A DNA stretch of 37,709 bases from Streptococcus sp. HMSC078D09 (GTDB lineage: Bacteria > Bacillota > Bacilli > Lactobacillales > Streptococcaceae), in assembly GCF_001813675.1 (NCBI RefSeq), contig NZ_KV813662.1:121843-159551 (forward strand), given 5' to 3'. A program made the translations under genes and the position numbers. This document shows, piece by piece, positions 7,108 through 16,116 of this stretch. The notes beneath the pieces are model-generated. The model saw only the letters and a list, made by a program, of their open reading frames with translations, did no database searches and had not been told where the DNA came from. How positions within the stretch are numbered: position 1 is the first letter of the stretch; the number at the start of each line of letters is the position of its first letter.

Positions 7108-8310
7108 ATGAATCATTCCATATTATTCATTGCTAGAAGAGATTTAGAAGTTAACAAACGAAGATATAGATTAGTTAGACTGTCAATAGCGATCTCTGTT
7201 TTGCTAATTGTTTTAGTGATGCTCATTTCTAATTCTTTCTATAATAAAATGATTAAAGAAATGACTGTAGCAAATAAAAATGTTGTTACTGTTGCCTTTG
7301 GTAATAAAGAAAATTCTCTGAATTATAAAGCTTTGCCTTTATTTTCTAATGAAGATATTGATCGAGTAAAAAAAATAGATGAAGTAAAAAATGTTACTGG
7401 TGTAAAACTATTATTTACGGATGATATCAAATTCCAAAATGGTAAGACATCGGTTTCCAATACTATCCATTGTCTAGAAGAAAAGTATTTAAAAAACCTG
7501 AATATTAGAATTGCTGAAGGAAAGTTCCCAGAGAAGGACAATGAAATATTAATCGGAGATTCCGTACACAAGGCTACATCAATGAATGTCGGAGATACGG
7601 TGACTATTAAGATTGATAATCATAATGTAAAGTTTGTAATTTCTGGCATTATAGACAAGCAAGTAGCGCAGTTATTTTCTACCTTGCCAACAGAAATAAA
7701 TCAAATGATGGCAATCAATGTAAAAAGTAGTAGCGTTTCATCAAATAAGTATTACTATCTGAATGCTACTGTAAAAAATGGAACCGATTTAAATGAAGTA
7801 GCAAACAAGATCGAAAAGACTGTTTTAAAAAATGAAAATTTAAAACAATCTTTATCAGGAACAGGATTAGATGTTGTTGTAGCGACACAACAGGATGTTA
7901 TCAATATGCTATCCAGATGGTTTTCCTACATCGATCTATTTATCCTATTAATCATAGTTCTTATCTCTATTGTAGCGATTATTAATATCATCAATATTCT
8001 AGCCATTACCATTCAGGAGAATCATAAACAGATCGCAACTTTTAAAATCATCGGTGCATCTGATCGACAGATAAAAAGAATATATTTATTTGAAAGCTTT
8101 ATGATGGGAGTACGAGGTACAAGCGCGGGATTGGTGATAGGAATTGCTATTTCTTATTTGATCATCTTTTTGAGTGGATTACCACTAGATATTGAACTTA
8201 GTAGATTGTTGTTCCCGGTATTAATAGGGATACTCACTTCAGTTTTTGCAGGATTATTGGTATCTAGGAAAATTACTAAAATTGATATTGAAAAAGTATT
8301 AAATCAATAG
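7108..8310 (+). CDS. FtsX-like ABC transporter permease (MacB type)
   Basis: This 400-residue membrane protein has the MacB plan: one N-terminal transmembrane helix (about residues 22-45), a large extracellular domain of about 200 residues, then three helices in the last 140 residues with ATFKIIGASDRQIKRIYLFE in the coupling region. It begins 4 nt after the ATPase stop. It shares the AT-rich composition of its partner. Mechanotransmission exporters of this kind move peptides or resist antimicrobial peptides, but no adaptor protein, two-component system or precursor peptide gene is adjacent. Together the two genes form a self-contained insert between the dehydrogenase and the Nudix gene. Confidence 0.9.
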   Translation: MNHSILFIARRDLEVNKRRYRLVRLSIAISVLLIVLVMLISNSFYNKMIKEMTVANKNVVTVAFGNKENSLNYKALPLFSNEDIDRVKKIDEVKNVTGVKLLFTDDIKFQNGKTSVSNTIHCLEEKYLKNLNIRIAEGKFPEKDNEILIGDSVHKATSMNVGDTVTIKIDNHNVKFVISGIIDKQVAQLFSTLPTEINQMMAINVKSSSVSSNKYYYLNATVKNGTDLNEVANKIEKTVLKNENLKQSLSGTGLDVVVATQQDVINMLSRWFSYIDLFILLIIVLISIVAIINIINILAITIQENHKQIATFKIIGASDRQIKRIYLFESFMMGVRGTSAGLVIGIAISYLIIFLSGLPLDIELSRLLFPVLIGILTSVFAGLLVSRKITKIDIEKVLNQ

Positions 8311-8409
8311 AGAAGAAATGATTAGGGTCAATAAGAGATGGTGTTGCAAAAAGAATAGCTATACTGATTTCACTATCGACTGAGCTTTGAATGAAAGTAG
8401 GAGGATTTG

Positions 8410-8907
8410 ATGGAAATCAAAAATCACTTTGGTGTCTACGGAGTCTGTTTTAAAGACGGGAAACTGCTCTGCATTGAAAAAACAAGAGGCCCTTATCAGC
8501 ATCGTTTTGATCTACCGGGTGGTAGCCAGGAAGTAGGGGAAGGACTGACAGAAACCCTAAAGCGAGAAGTTCTTGAAGAGACAGGCTATACGCTTAGCAG
8601 TTTTTCAAATCCTAGAATTTACGATGTGATGGTTCAAGAAGAAGGGAAAGACTTCGCAGTGCATCATATCATGGCCTTTTATGATATCGTACTCGATTTC
8701 GAGAGCTCTCAAAAATCTCTTCCTCAAGAGGTAAATGATGGGAGCAATGATTCAGCAAATGCAATCTGGCTTCCTATCGAGCAGATGACCGAAGAAAATA
8801 CCTCACCCTTAGTATTAAAAGTTAAGGCAGAGTTAGGAGGATTTCCAGAATTAGAACTGACAAGCTATAGAAATTGGAAGGTAAAAGAAAAAAAGGAGAA
8901 CCTATGA
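8410..8907 (+). CDS. Nudix hydrolase
   Basis: This 165-residue Nudix protein has a canonical box starting at GSQEVGEG and ending in REVLEETGY, with all metal-binding Glu residues in place. It should cleave a nucleoside diphosphate-linked substrate; which one cannot be told. The ATG at 8410 follows TAGGAGGA with good spacing. The stop overlaps the ASCH gene start by 4 bp (ATGA), so the two are translationally coupled. Composition returns here to that of the core genome after the AT-rich ABC pair. Confidence 0.88.
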   Translation: MEIKNHFGVYGVCFKDGKLLCIEKTRGPYQHRFDLPGGSQEVGEGLTETLKREVLEETGYTLSSFSNPRIYDVMVQEEGKDFAVHHIMAFYDIVLDFESSQKSLPQEVNDGSNDSANAIWLPIEQMTEENTSPLVLKVKAELGGFPELELTSYRNWKVKEKKENL

Positions 8908-9344
8908 CACCTCAAGAAATGTGGAATGCCTACAAGCAAATCAATCCCTCTATTGGAGATGAGATAGATGCCTGGGCCTTTGGAGTGGACCCAGACCTTT
9001 TAGCGGAACTGGTCTTTAAAGGCGAAAAAACAGCAACCGCCTCAGCTTATGACCTCTACGCAGTAGAGGACGAACCCCTTCCACAAGAAGGGACCTTTGA
9101 TGTCATTTTAGACAGTCAAGATCAGGCTGTCTGCATTGTCGAAGTCACGAAGGTTTCCGTTCAGCCTTTTCATCAAGTGTCAGTCGATCATGCCTATAAG
9201 GAAGGTGAAGGAGACAAATCTCTAGCTTATTGGCGTCAGGTTCATGAAGACTTTTTCAAAGACTGCTTAGGAGAAGCGGGACTGACTTTTACACCTGACA
9301 GCAAGGTGGTTTTAGAAGAATTTCGCAAGGTTTATCCATTATAG
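8904..9344 (+). CDS. ASCH domain protein
   Basis: This 146-residue protein matches the ASCH (PUA-like) family seen in many firmicutes: WAFGVDPDLLAELVFKGEK followed by TATAS, then the aromatic segment near DKSLAYWRQVHEDFF. ASCH proteins are thought to bind RNA or modified nucleosides, and some are amidohydrolases acting on acetylcytidine. I start at 8904, where AAAAAAGGAG precedes the ATG, and not at an upstream in-frame ATG inside the Nudix gene. It is coupled to the Nudix gene by a 4-bp overlap, which hints at a shared nucleotide clean-up role. That is inference. Confidence 0.85.
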   Translation: MTPQEMWNAYKQINPSIGDEIDAWAFGVDPDLLAELVFKGEKTATASAYDLYAVEDEPLPQEGTFDVILDSQDQAVCIVEVTKVSVQPFHQVSVDHAYKEGEGDKSLAYWRQVHEDFFKDCLGEAGLTFTPDSKVVLEEFRKVYPL

Positions 9345-9348
9345 AACA

Positions 9349-9377
9349 CTCTTTTCTTTTAGAAAATCAGAAAAGAG
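9349..9377 (+). terminator. Terminator-like hairpin after the ASCH gene
   Basis: A perfect 9-bp stem, CTCTTTTCT/AGAAAAGAG, has an 11-nt loop. The following T-run is broken, so termination may be partial. Most of the rest of the 379-nt gap to glmU is the R1 repeat and a second terminator. Confidence 0.6.
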
Positions 9378-9461
9378 AATAACTGTTTTCTATTAAAAAA
9401 TACCTAGTGATTGTGTCAAGCTAAAAATACTGCCCAGTTCTTAGAACTATTAAAAGATTTT

Positions 9462-9603
9462 TTGAGACTTTCCGCTGTGAGAAAAGCGCTTGAAACCTAA
9501 AAGTTTCAAGCGCTCGGGAGTTTTGAAACTTTAGGTTCAAAACTAAATCATGGAACTTCGAAGAAGTTCGCTGATGTCCGTACTCACCCAAGGAAAGTCT
9601 CAA
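9462..9603 (+). repeat. R1 repeat, copy 2 (complete)
   Basis: Perfect 12-bp terminal inverted repeats (TTGAGACTTTCC at 9462-9473, GGAAAGTCTCAA at 9592-9603) bound a 142-bp element. Inside come GTGAG pairing with CTCAC, an 11-bp hairpin GCGCTTGAAAC/GTTTCAAGCGC, the AGTTTTGAA/TTCAAAACT hairpin and GAACTTC-GAA-GAAGTTC. The direct repeat AAGATTT occurs just outside both ends (9454-9460, 9606-9612) and may be a target duplication. No coding capacity is evident. It does not match the BOX, RUP or SPRITE repeats as I know them. Confidence 0.85.
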
Positions 9604-9624
9604 CGAAGATTTGATCTTAATCTG

Positions 9625-9648
9625 ACTCTCCTTCTAGGAGAGTTTTTT
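9625..9648 (+). terminator. Intrinsic terminator between R1 and glmU
   Basis: The stem ACTCTCCT/AGGAGAGT has a 3-nt loop and runs into TTTTTT. It isolates the glmU promoter from upstream transcription. Confidence 0.8.
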
Positions 9649-9661
9649 GGTTTGGGTCTTA

Positions 9662-11103
<1,442 letters not shown>

Positions 11104-11112
11104 GAGATTCTC

Positions 11113-11658
11113 ATGCAATTTGAAGAAAAAACCATTGAGCGCAAGGAGATTTATCAGGGGCCGATTTTCCAAGTGGTCACTGATCAAGTAGAACTACCAG
11201 CTGGAAAAGGCCAAGCGCAGCGTGATTTAATCTTCCATAACGGAGCAGTAGCGGTTTTGCCGATCACAGAAGATGGGAAAACGATCTTGGTCAAGCAGTA
11301 CCGCAAGGCGATTGAAAGGACTTCGGTGGAGATTCCAGCAGGGAAGTTAGAAAAGGGAGAAAATGCAGACCCTAAAGCGGCTGCTCTGCGCGAATTGGAA
11401 GAAGAAATTGGCTACACAGCGGATCTAGAGTTGTTGTATGATTTTTATTCAGCCATTGGATTTTGTAATGAGCGGATCAAACTTTATGGTGCGACCAACT
11501 TGAAAAAGGTGGAAAATCCACGTCCACAAGATGCGGATGAGACCTTAGAGTTATTAGAAGTGACCTTGAAGGAAGCGAAAGATTTGATCCAAACTGGCGA
11601 AATCTGTGATGCCAAGACCATCATGGCGATCCAATATTGGGACTTAATCAATAAATAG
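11113..11658 (+). CDS. nudF: ADP-ribose pyrophosphatase (NudF-like Nudix hydrolase)
   Basis: This 181-residue Nudix protein of the ADP-ribose pyrophosphatase type converts ADP-ribose to AMP and ribose-5-phosphate. The N-terminus ([20 protein letters not shown]) and the segment [14 protein letters not shown] are characteristic. The Nudix box runs from GKLEKGEN to [11 protein letters not shown] and has nine rather than seven residues between the first Glu and the Arg, a variation I believe is normal in streptococcal members. It sits between glmU and macP with short gaps, in the order known from pneumococcus. Confidence 0.9.
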   Translation: MQFEEKTIERKEIYQGPIFQVVTDQVELPAGKGQAQRDLIFHNGAVAVLPITEDGKTILVKQYRKAIERTSVEIPAGKLEKGENADPKAAALRELEEEIGYTADLELLYDFYSAIGFCNERIKLYGATNLKKVENPRPQDADETLELLEVTLKEAKDLIQTGEICDAKTIMAIQYWDLINK

Positions 11659-11669
11659 AGGAGGATCCG

Positions 11670-12005
11670 ATGGGAAAACCTTTATTAACCGATGAAATGA
11701 TTGAACGAGCAAGGCGAGGTGAGGACATCACTGGTCCTAATATGGTCGATGCTGAAGAGACGAAAATTATTCGGACAGACCACAGAGGATTTGGCTATGA
11801 ACGTCCGATGAGAGAAAGCCGTATGGAGCGTCCACAAGAGCGTTATTCTCAGGATACTGTGCAGATCCAAGTGGAGCCCACAGTGACCAAGAGTCGTCGC
11901 ATTGAAGAACGTAAACAAAGTGTGGTCCAATCCAAACTCAATAAGATTTTGTTCTGGATCATTGTGCTCCTCATTGCCTTGATCATTGCTATTTGGCGTC
12001 TATAG
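11670..12005 (+). CDS. macP: MacP-like PBP2a activator (C-terminal membrane anchor)
   Basis: This 111-residue protein has a charged, probably disordered cytoplasmic part and one C-terminal transmembrane helix (about residues 92-110). Position between nudF and mtnN, size, the conserved start [13 protein letters not shown] and topology fit pneumococcal MacP, a membrane cofactor that activates the peptidoglycan polymerase PBP2a and is phosphorylated by StkP on a Thr near residue 32. Here Thr31 in EETKII is the likely counterpart. GAGGAGG precedes the ATG. The name rests on synteny and remembered similarity, not on an alignment. Confidence 0.8.
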   Translation: MGKPLLTDEMIERARRGEDITGPNMVDAEETKIIRTDHRGFGYERPMRESRMERPQERYSQDTVQIQVEPTVTKSRRIEERKQSVVQSKLNKILFWIIVLLIALIIAIWRL

Positions 12006-12029
12006 GGTCGTCACAAGGAGAGAAACGAC

Positions 12030-12722
12030 ATGAAAATTGGAATTATCGCAGCCATGCCCCAGGAGTTAAAAATCTTGGTTGAAGCCCTTGAAAATGGGGA
12101 AAAGCATCTGCGTCTTGGAAAAGTCTACTATACAGGATCGATTGGTCGCCATGAGGTCGTTTTGGTGGAAAGTGGTATCGGAAAAGTCATGTCTGCTATG
12201 AGTGTAGCAGTCTTGGCCAATGATTTCAAAGTGGAAGCCATTATCAATACAGGTTCTGCAGGTGCGGTTGCACCGGGAATGGCTGTTGGGGATATCGTAC
12301 TTGCAGACAAATTGGCTTATCATGATGTGGATGTGACAGCCTTTGGCTACAAGTATGGTCAAATGGCAGGTCAACCACTTTACTTTGAATCCAGTCGCTA
12401 TTTTGTTTCAGAGATGAAAAAAGTTCTGGAAGAAGAAGCTGCAACCACACATGTGGGCTTGATTACAACAGGAGATAGCTTTATCGCGAGTGAAGAAAAA
12501 GTCGCAACAATTCGGGAGCATTTCCCAGAAGTATTAGCAGTTGAGATGGAAGGGGCAGCTATTGCCCAAGCCGCTCATGCAGCTGGGCGTCCTTTTATGG
12601 TCATTCGAGCTATGAGTGATACGGCAGATCACGCAGCTAATATCTCTTTTGATGAATTTATCGTAGAGGCTGGTGAACGCTCTGCTCAAACCCTGATTAC
12701 TTTCTTGAAGAGATTGGTGTAA
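12030..12722 (+). CDS. mtnN: 5'-methylthioadenosine/S-adenosylhomocysteine nucleosidase
   Basis: MtnN (Pfs) hydrolyses methylthioadenosine and S-adenosylhomocysteine to adenine and the thioribose or ribosyl product, which leads to methionine salvage and, with LuxS, autoinducer-2. The 230-residue protein has family length. Catalytic residues are visible: Glu in AAMPQE (residue 12), Glu in AVEMEGAA and Asp in AMSDTAD. GSAGAV and GDIVLAD are also typical. An AAGGAG site precedes the ATG. It is the last gene of the glmU cluster and is followed by a terminator. Confidence 0.97.
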   Translation: MKIGIIAAMPQELKILVEALENGEKHLRLGKVYYTGSIGRHEVVLVESGIGKVMSAMSVAVLANDFKVEAIINTGSAGAVAPGMAVGDIVLADKLAYHDVDVTAFGYKYGQMAGQPLYFESSRYFVSEMKKVLEEEAATTHVGLITTGDSFIASEEKVATIREHFPEVLAVEMEGAAIAQAAHAAGRPFMVIRAMSDTADHAANISFDEFIVEAGERSAQTLITFLKRLV

Positions 12723-12737
12723 AATAAACAATAGATA

Positions 12738-12790
12738 GAAGTGGGATTGGATGAGTTTTTTTACAATTCATTTTGTCCCTCTTCTTTTTT
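12738..12790 (+). terminator. Terminator of the glmU-nudF-macP-mtnN cluster
   Basis: A long imperfect stem of about 20 bp (12738-12757 with 12765-12784, including G-U pairs) is followed by TTTTTT. GTGGGA on the left arm and GTCCC on the right recall the ends of the R2 repeat family. Confidence 0.75.
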
Positions 12791-12824
12791 TGAAGCCGAT
12801 TCTTCCAGAAATAGGGAACTTTCA

Positions 12825-12833
12825 TGCTATAAT
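12825..12833 (+). promoter_or_regulatory. nth promoter (extended -10)
   Basis: TGC-TATAAT lies 27 bp upstream of the nth start. No clear -35 is present. Confidence 0.65.
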
Positions 12834-12860
12834 AAAGACTAGTAATGTAAAGGAGAGAAT

Positions 12861-13484
12861 ATGGTTTTATCAAAGAAACGGGCACGTCATGTGATTGAAG
12901 AAATTATCGCCCTCTTTCCAGATGCTAAACCGAGTCTGGATTTTCGTAATCATTTTGAATTATTAGTGGCAGTCATGCTCTCTGCTCAGACGACTGATGC
13001 GGCTGTTAATAAAGCGACACCAGGTTTGTTTGCGGCTTTTCCAACCCCACAAGCCATGGCAGCAGCCAGTGAAGCTGATATCGCCAAGCATATTTCTAAA
13101 TTAGGCCTCTATCGAAATAAGGCCAAATTTCTCAAAAAATGTGCCCAGCAATTGCTAGATAACTTTGATGGTCAAGTGCCTCAGACTCGTGAAGAGTTAG
13201 AAAGTCTAGCAGGAGTAGGACGCAAGACAGCCAATGTGGTCATGAGTGTAGGCTTTGGGATTCCAGCTTTTGCTGTCGATACCCATGTGGAGCGGATCTG
13301 CAAGCACCATGATATTGTCAAGAAATCAGCGACGCCATTGGAAGTTGAAAAGCGGGTCATGGATGTTCTGCCAAAGAGCGAATGGCTAGCTGCCCATCAA
13401 GCCATGATTTATTTTGGGCGGGCTATCTGCCATCCTAAAAATCCTGAATGTGACCAGTACCCACAACTCTATCATTTTGATTAG
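12861..13484 (+). CDS. nth: Endonuclease III, apparently without an iron-sulfur cluster
   Basis: Nth removes oxidised pyrimidines from DNA and nicks the abasic site. The 207-residue protein has the helix-hairpin-helix and catalytic Lys (LAGVGRKTANVVM) and the catalytic Asp (AFAVDTHVERICKH). The C-terminal cluster motif of Escherichia coli, C-x6-C-x2-C-x5-C, is incomplete. CHPKNPEC supplies two Cys, but the third position is Tyr and the protein ends at HFD without a fourth. The enzyme therefore probably lacks the 4Fe-4S cluster, and I recall similar C-termini in other streptococci. It is monocistronic. Confidence 0.93.
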   Translation: MVLSKKRARHVIEEIIALFPDAKPSLDFRNHFELLVAVMLSAQTTDAAVNKATPGLFAAFPTPQAMAAASEADIAKHISKLGLYRNKAKFLKKCAQQLLDNFDGQVPQTREELESLAGVGRKTANVVMSVGFGIPAFAVDTHVERICKHHDIVKKSATPLEVEKRVMDVLPKSEWLAAHQAMIYFGRAICHPKNPECDQYPQLYHFD

Positions 13485-13493
13485 GAATCAGTT

Positions 13494-13524
13494 CCTCTGC
13501 TCGAAAGTGCAGAGGTTCTTTTTT
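13494..13524 (+). terminator. nth terminator
   Basis: The stem CCTCTGC/GCAGAGG has an 8-nt loop and is followed by TTCTTTTTT. It lies 10 nt after the stop. The rest of the gap to 13692 shows no gene I can support. Confidence 0.85.
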
Positions 13525-13692
13525 GTGATGAAACGTATATTTATTAAAAGGATTGAAAGGTGATATCTTTGTTGGATCTGGTGGTAGGTGCCTAGACTCC
13601 CCTATCCGGCTTCTTTGAGGTCGATTTCAAGATGCTTTTTCTTTATATCTTATTATATTCATTCAGAAAAAACGAACTTTTTTAAAATAAAT

Positions 13693-13721
13693 TTGGTTTT
13701 TTTTAAGAAATAGTGTATAAT
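13693..13721 (+). promoter_or_regulatory. Promoter of the second oligopeptide-binding lipoprotein gene
   Basis: TTGGTT (13693-13698) and TATAAT (13716-13721) are 17 bp apart, about 30 bp before the start codon. The surrounding DNA is rich in A and T tracts. Confidence 0.7.
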
Positions 13722-13750
13722 GGTAGAAAATCTAACATAAGGAGATAGTG

Positions 13751-15718
13751 ATGAAAGCAAAAAAACTGTTAGCTCTTGCAGGAGTTTCTGTTGCAGGTGC
13801 CTTTTTCTTAGCAGCGTGTGGCGGTGGTAGTAGCAATCAAGCAACCTACTCATTCGTCTATTCAGCAGATCCAAATACCTTGGATTACATCGCTGCAACT
13901 CGTACAACAACTTCAGATGTCACAAGTAACCTTGTAGATGGTCTTCTTGAAAACGACCGATACGGAAACTTTGTGCCAAGTCTAGCAGAAGATTGGACTG
14001 TCTCTGAAGATGGATTAACCTATACTTACAAACTTCGTAAGGATGCCAAATGGTATACGAGTGAAGGAGAAGAATATGGTGCTGTAACGGCTCAAGACTT
14101 TGTTACAGGGATCAAACACGCGGTTGAGTCTAAATCAGAAGGTCTCTTCTTGATTCAAAATTCGATCAAAGGTTTGGATGCCTACGTAAAAGGGGAAACC
14201 AAAGACTTTAACACAGTTGGAGTCAAAGCCTTAGATGACCACACCATCCAATATACTTTGGTTCGTCCAGAAAGCTTCTGGAACTCAAAAACAACCTCAG
14301 GTGTTCTTTTCCCAGTTAATGCGGATTTCTTGAAATCTCAAGGAAAAGATTTTGGTTCGTTGAAACCTAGCAGCATCTTATACAATGGTCCATATTACTT
14401 GAAATCTTTGACTTCGAAATCTGAGATTGAATTGGTCAAGAACAAAGACTATTACGATGCGAAAAATGTTCATATCGATCATGTCAAATTGACCTTTAAC
14501 GATGGATCAAACCCAGATTCTATCATTAAAAACTTTGAAAAAGGTCAATATTCCTTTGCATCTGTTATGCCAAACAGTTCGACGTATAAGAGCGTTAAGA
14601 AAAACTTTGGCGACAACATTGTCTATGGTTTGCAATTAGGAACATCCTACTATCTTGGATTCAACTTGGACCGTCAAAAGTATGACCACACTGCCAAAAC
14701 AACGGATGAACAAAAAGCTTCTACCAAGAAAGCAATTCTGAACAAGGACTTCCGTCAAGCGGTGAACTTTGGTTTCGACCGCAAATCATATGCGGCACAA
14801 GTATCTGGATCTGATGCGGCTGAAAATACCCTTCGTAGTACCTTGGTGCCACCAACTTATGTCCAAGTCAATGGAGAAGATTTTGGTAAGGTCGTTGAAA
14901 AACAATTGGTTACCTATGGGGATCAATGGAAGGGTGTGAGCCTGGACGATGGTCAAACTAGCCTTTACAACCCAGAAAAAGCCAAGGCTTCATTTGCGAA
15001 AGCCAAAGCTGAATTGCAAAAACAAGGCGTTCAATTCCCAATTCATTTGGACTACATTGTCAGCCAAGTGGACAACAGCATGGTCCAACAAGCTAGCTCC
15101 TTCAAACAATCTGTAGAGTCAGCGCTTGGTGCAGACAATGTCGTTGTGGACCTTCAAAAGGTATCGGATGATGATTTCCAAAATATCACCTACTTCAGCG
15201 ATACAGCAGCTGCGAGAGATTACGACATCTCAGGCGGTGGTTGGGCTCCTGACTACCAAGACCCATCGACTTACCTCGAAAGTATCAGCCCAGTAAATGG
15301 TTCTGTCTTCTACTATCTTGGTATTGATGCAGGTTCAAACAACCCAGCCATTGCAACAGTTGGGTTGGATCAATACGCTAACATGTTGAAAGACGCCGAT
15401 GCTGAATTGTTGGATCAAGCAAAACGCTATGAAAAATATGCAGCAGCGCAAGCATGGTTGACAGATAGCTCGATTACGCTTCCAACTGTTTCAAATGGTG
15501 GTGCTCCAATGCTTCAACGGACCGTACCATACAGCCGTGCTGCTTCATGGGTTGGTACAAAAGGAACAGGAACCTTCTACAAATACCTTGAAATGTCCAA
15601 AGATGTTGTCACAACAAAAGACTTTAACAAGGCCAAAGAAGAATGGTTGAAGAAAAAAGCAGAATCCAATAAAAAAGCTCAAGAAGATCTCAAAGATCAC
15701 ATCGAAAAGAAAAAATAA
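13751..15718 (+). CDS. Oligopeptide ABC transporter substrate-binding lipoprotein (AmiA/AliA/AliB family)
   Basis: This 655-residue lipoprotein is an extracytoplasmic oligopeptide receptor. The signal peptide (MKAKKLLALAGVSVAGAFFL) ends in the lipobox AAC, followed by a Gly/Ser linker and a family 5 solute-binding domain (SADPNTLDYIA, LAEDWTVSEDGLTYTY). A charged Lys/Glu-rich C-terminus resembles that of the paralogue at 147-2111, and the two agree closely along their length. GGAGA precedes the ATG at 13751; a GTG lies immediately before it. No permease genes adjoin, so it presumably works with an Ami system elsewhere. AliB is a plausible name but not proven. Confidence 0.93.
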   Translation: MKAKKLLALAGVSVAGAFFLAACGGGSSNQATYSFVYSADPNTLDYIAATRTTTSDVTSNLVDGLLENDRYGNFVPSLAEDWTVSEDGLTYTYKLRKDAKWYTSEGEEYGAVTAQDFVTGIKHAVESKSEGLFLIQNSIKGLDAYVKGETKDFNTVGVKALDDHTIQYTLVRPESFWNSKTTSGVLFPVNADFLKSQGKDFGSLKPSSILYNGPYYLKSLTSKSEIELVKNKDYYDAKNVHIDHVKLTFNDGSNPDSIIKNFEKGQYSFASVMPNSSTYKSVKKNFGDNIVYGLQLGTSYYLGFNLDRQKYDHTAKTTDEQKASTKKAILNKDFRQAVNFGFDRKSYAAQVSGSDAAENTLRSTLVPPTYVQVNGEDFGKVVEKQLVTYGDQWKGVSLDDGQTSLYNPEKAKASFAKAKAELQKQGVQFPIHLDYIVSQVDNSMVQQASSFKQSVESALGADNVVVDLQKVSDDDFQNITYFSDTAAARDYDISGGGWAPDYQDPSTYLESISPVNGSVFYYLGIDAGSNNPAIATVGLDQYANMLKDADAELLDQAKRYEKYAAAQAWLTDSSITLPTVSNGGAPMLQRTVPYSRAASWVGTKGTGTFYKYLEMSKDVVTTKDFNKAKEEWLKKKAESNKKAQEDLKDHIEKKK

Positions 15719-15754
15719 ATCAATCATTGTTCCATCAATGAGGATAAAAAAAGT

Positions 15755-15785
15755 CGGAACCTTCATGTGAGGGTTCCGGTTTTTT
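15755..15785 (+). terminator. Terminator after the oligopeptide-binding gene
   Basis: The stem CGGAACC/GGTTCCG has a 10-nt loop and is followed by a TTTTTT run. Confidence 0.88.
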
Positions 15786-15831
15786 AGGTATCGAATGTTA
15801 GTCCATCTCGTTCTTTTAGATGAAAGATAGA

Positions 15832-15902
15832 TCAACCACTGCATCTTGCTCGGCAATCCAAAAACAGTTAAGAGGCTAGGACTTTTGGCCCAGCCTCTTA
15901 AC
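15832..15902 (+). repeat. R2 repeat, copy 3 (right half only)
   Basis: TCAACCACTGCATCTTGCTC through GGCTAGGACTTTTGGCCCAG matches the right half of the full R2 copy at 23507-23687 and the inverted copy at 3537. The left half is missing. The final hairpin AAGAGGCT/AGCCTCTT may act as a terminator. It lies in the 398-nt gap between the oligopeptide-binding gene and the next lipoprotein gene, which also holds a terminator, a VOC gene fragment and a promoter. Confidence 0.8.
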
Positions 15903-15923
15903 TATAGACGGGTGATCATCATT

Positions 15924-16018
15924 CTATTCACTAAATCTTAAAAAATAGCCATCTGGATCTAAAACTGCAAATTCATGAGGATAGATATAATGGTCGCCAA
16001 CAAGAAATTCTCTTTTGT
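15924..16018 (-). pseudogene. Duplicated 3' fragment of a VOC (glyoxalase-like) gene
   Basis: On the minus strand these bases encode about 29 residues, KREFLVGDHYIYPHEF continuing to DGYFLRFSE and a stop. This is nearly identical to the C-terminus of the intact gene at 16855-17241, with about 90% base identity over some 95 bp, extending slightly past the stop codon. Upstream the similarity ends abruptly and the frame soon meets a stop, so it is a truncated copy. With the intact gene it brackets the lipoprotein gene at 16117-16770 as a direct repeat. Confidence 0.85.
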
Positions 16019-16037
16019 TGTACCCTATGCTTTTTAG

Positions 16038-16081
16038 CGAAAACGTTTCCTATTTAAATAAACTCTAAAAAATGATAAAAT
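16038..16081 (+). promoter_or_regulatory. Lipoprotein promoter with a cre-like site
   Basis: TTTAAA (16053-16058) and TAAAAT (16076-16081) are 17 bp apart. Directly upstream, CGAAAACGTTTCCT (16038-16051) matches 11 of 14 positions of the CcpA cre consensus around a central CG. Catabolite control is therefore possible but unproven. Confidence 0.45.
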
Positions 16082-16116
16082 ATTTGTAAGTCAACCACTT
16101 AAGGAGGTTAAGCATT

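Noticed and set aside
9462..9603. R1 hairpins as a CRISPR array or tandem repeat
   Set aside because: The element is a single unit with inverted, not directly repeated, segments, and no spacers or cas genes are present.
13527..13562. An 11-codon frame MKRIFIKRIER after the nth terminator
   Set aside because: No ribosome binding site and no promoter; it is close to what chance would give.
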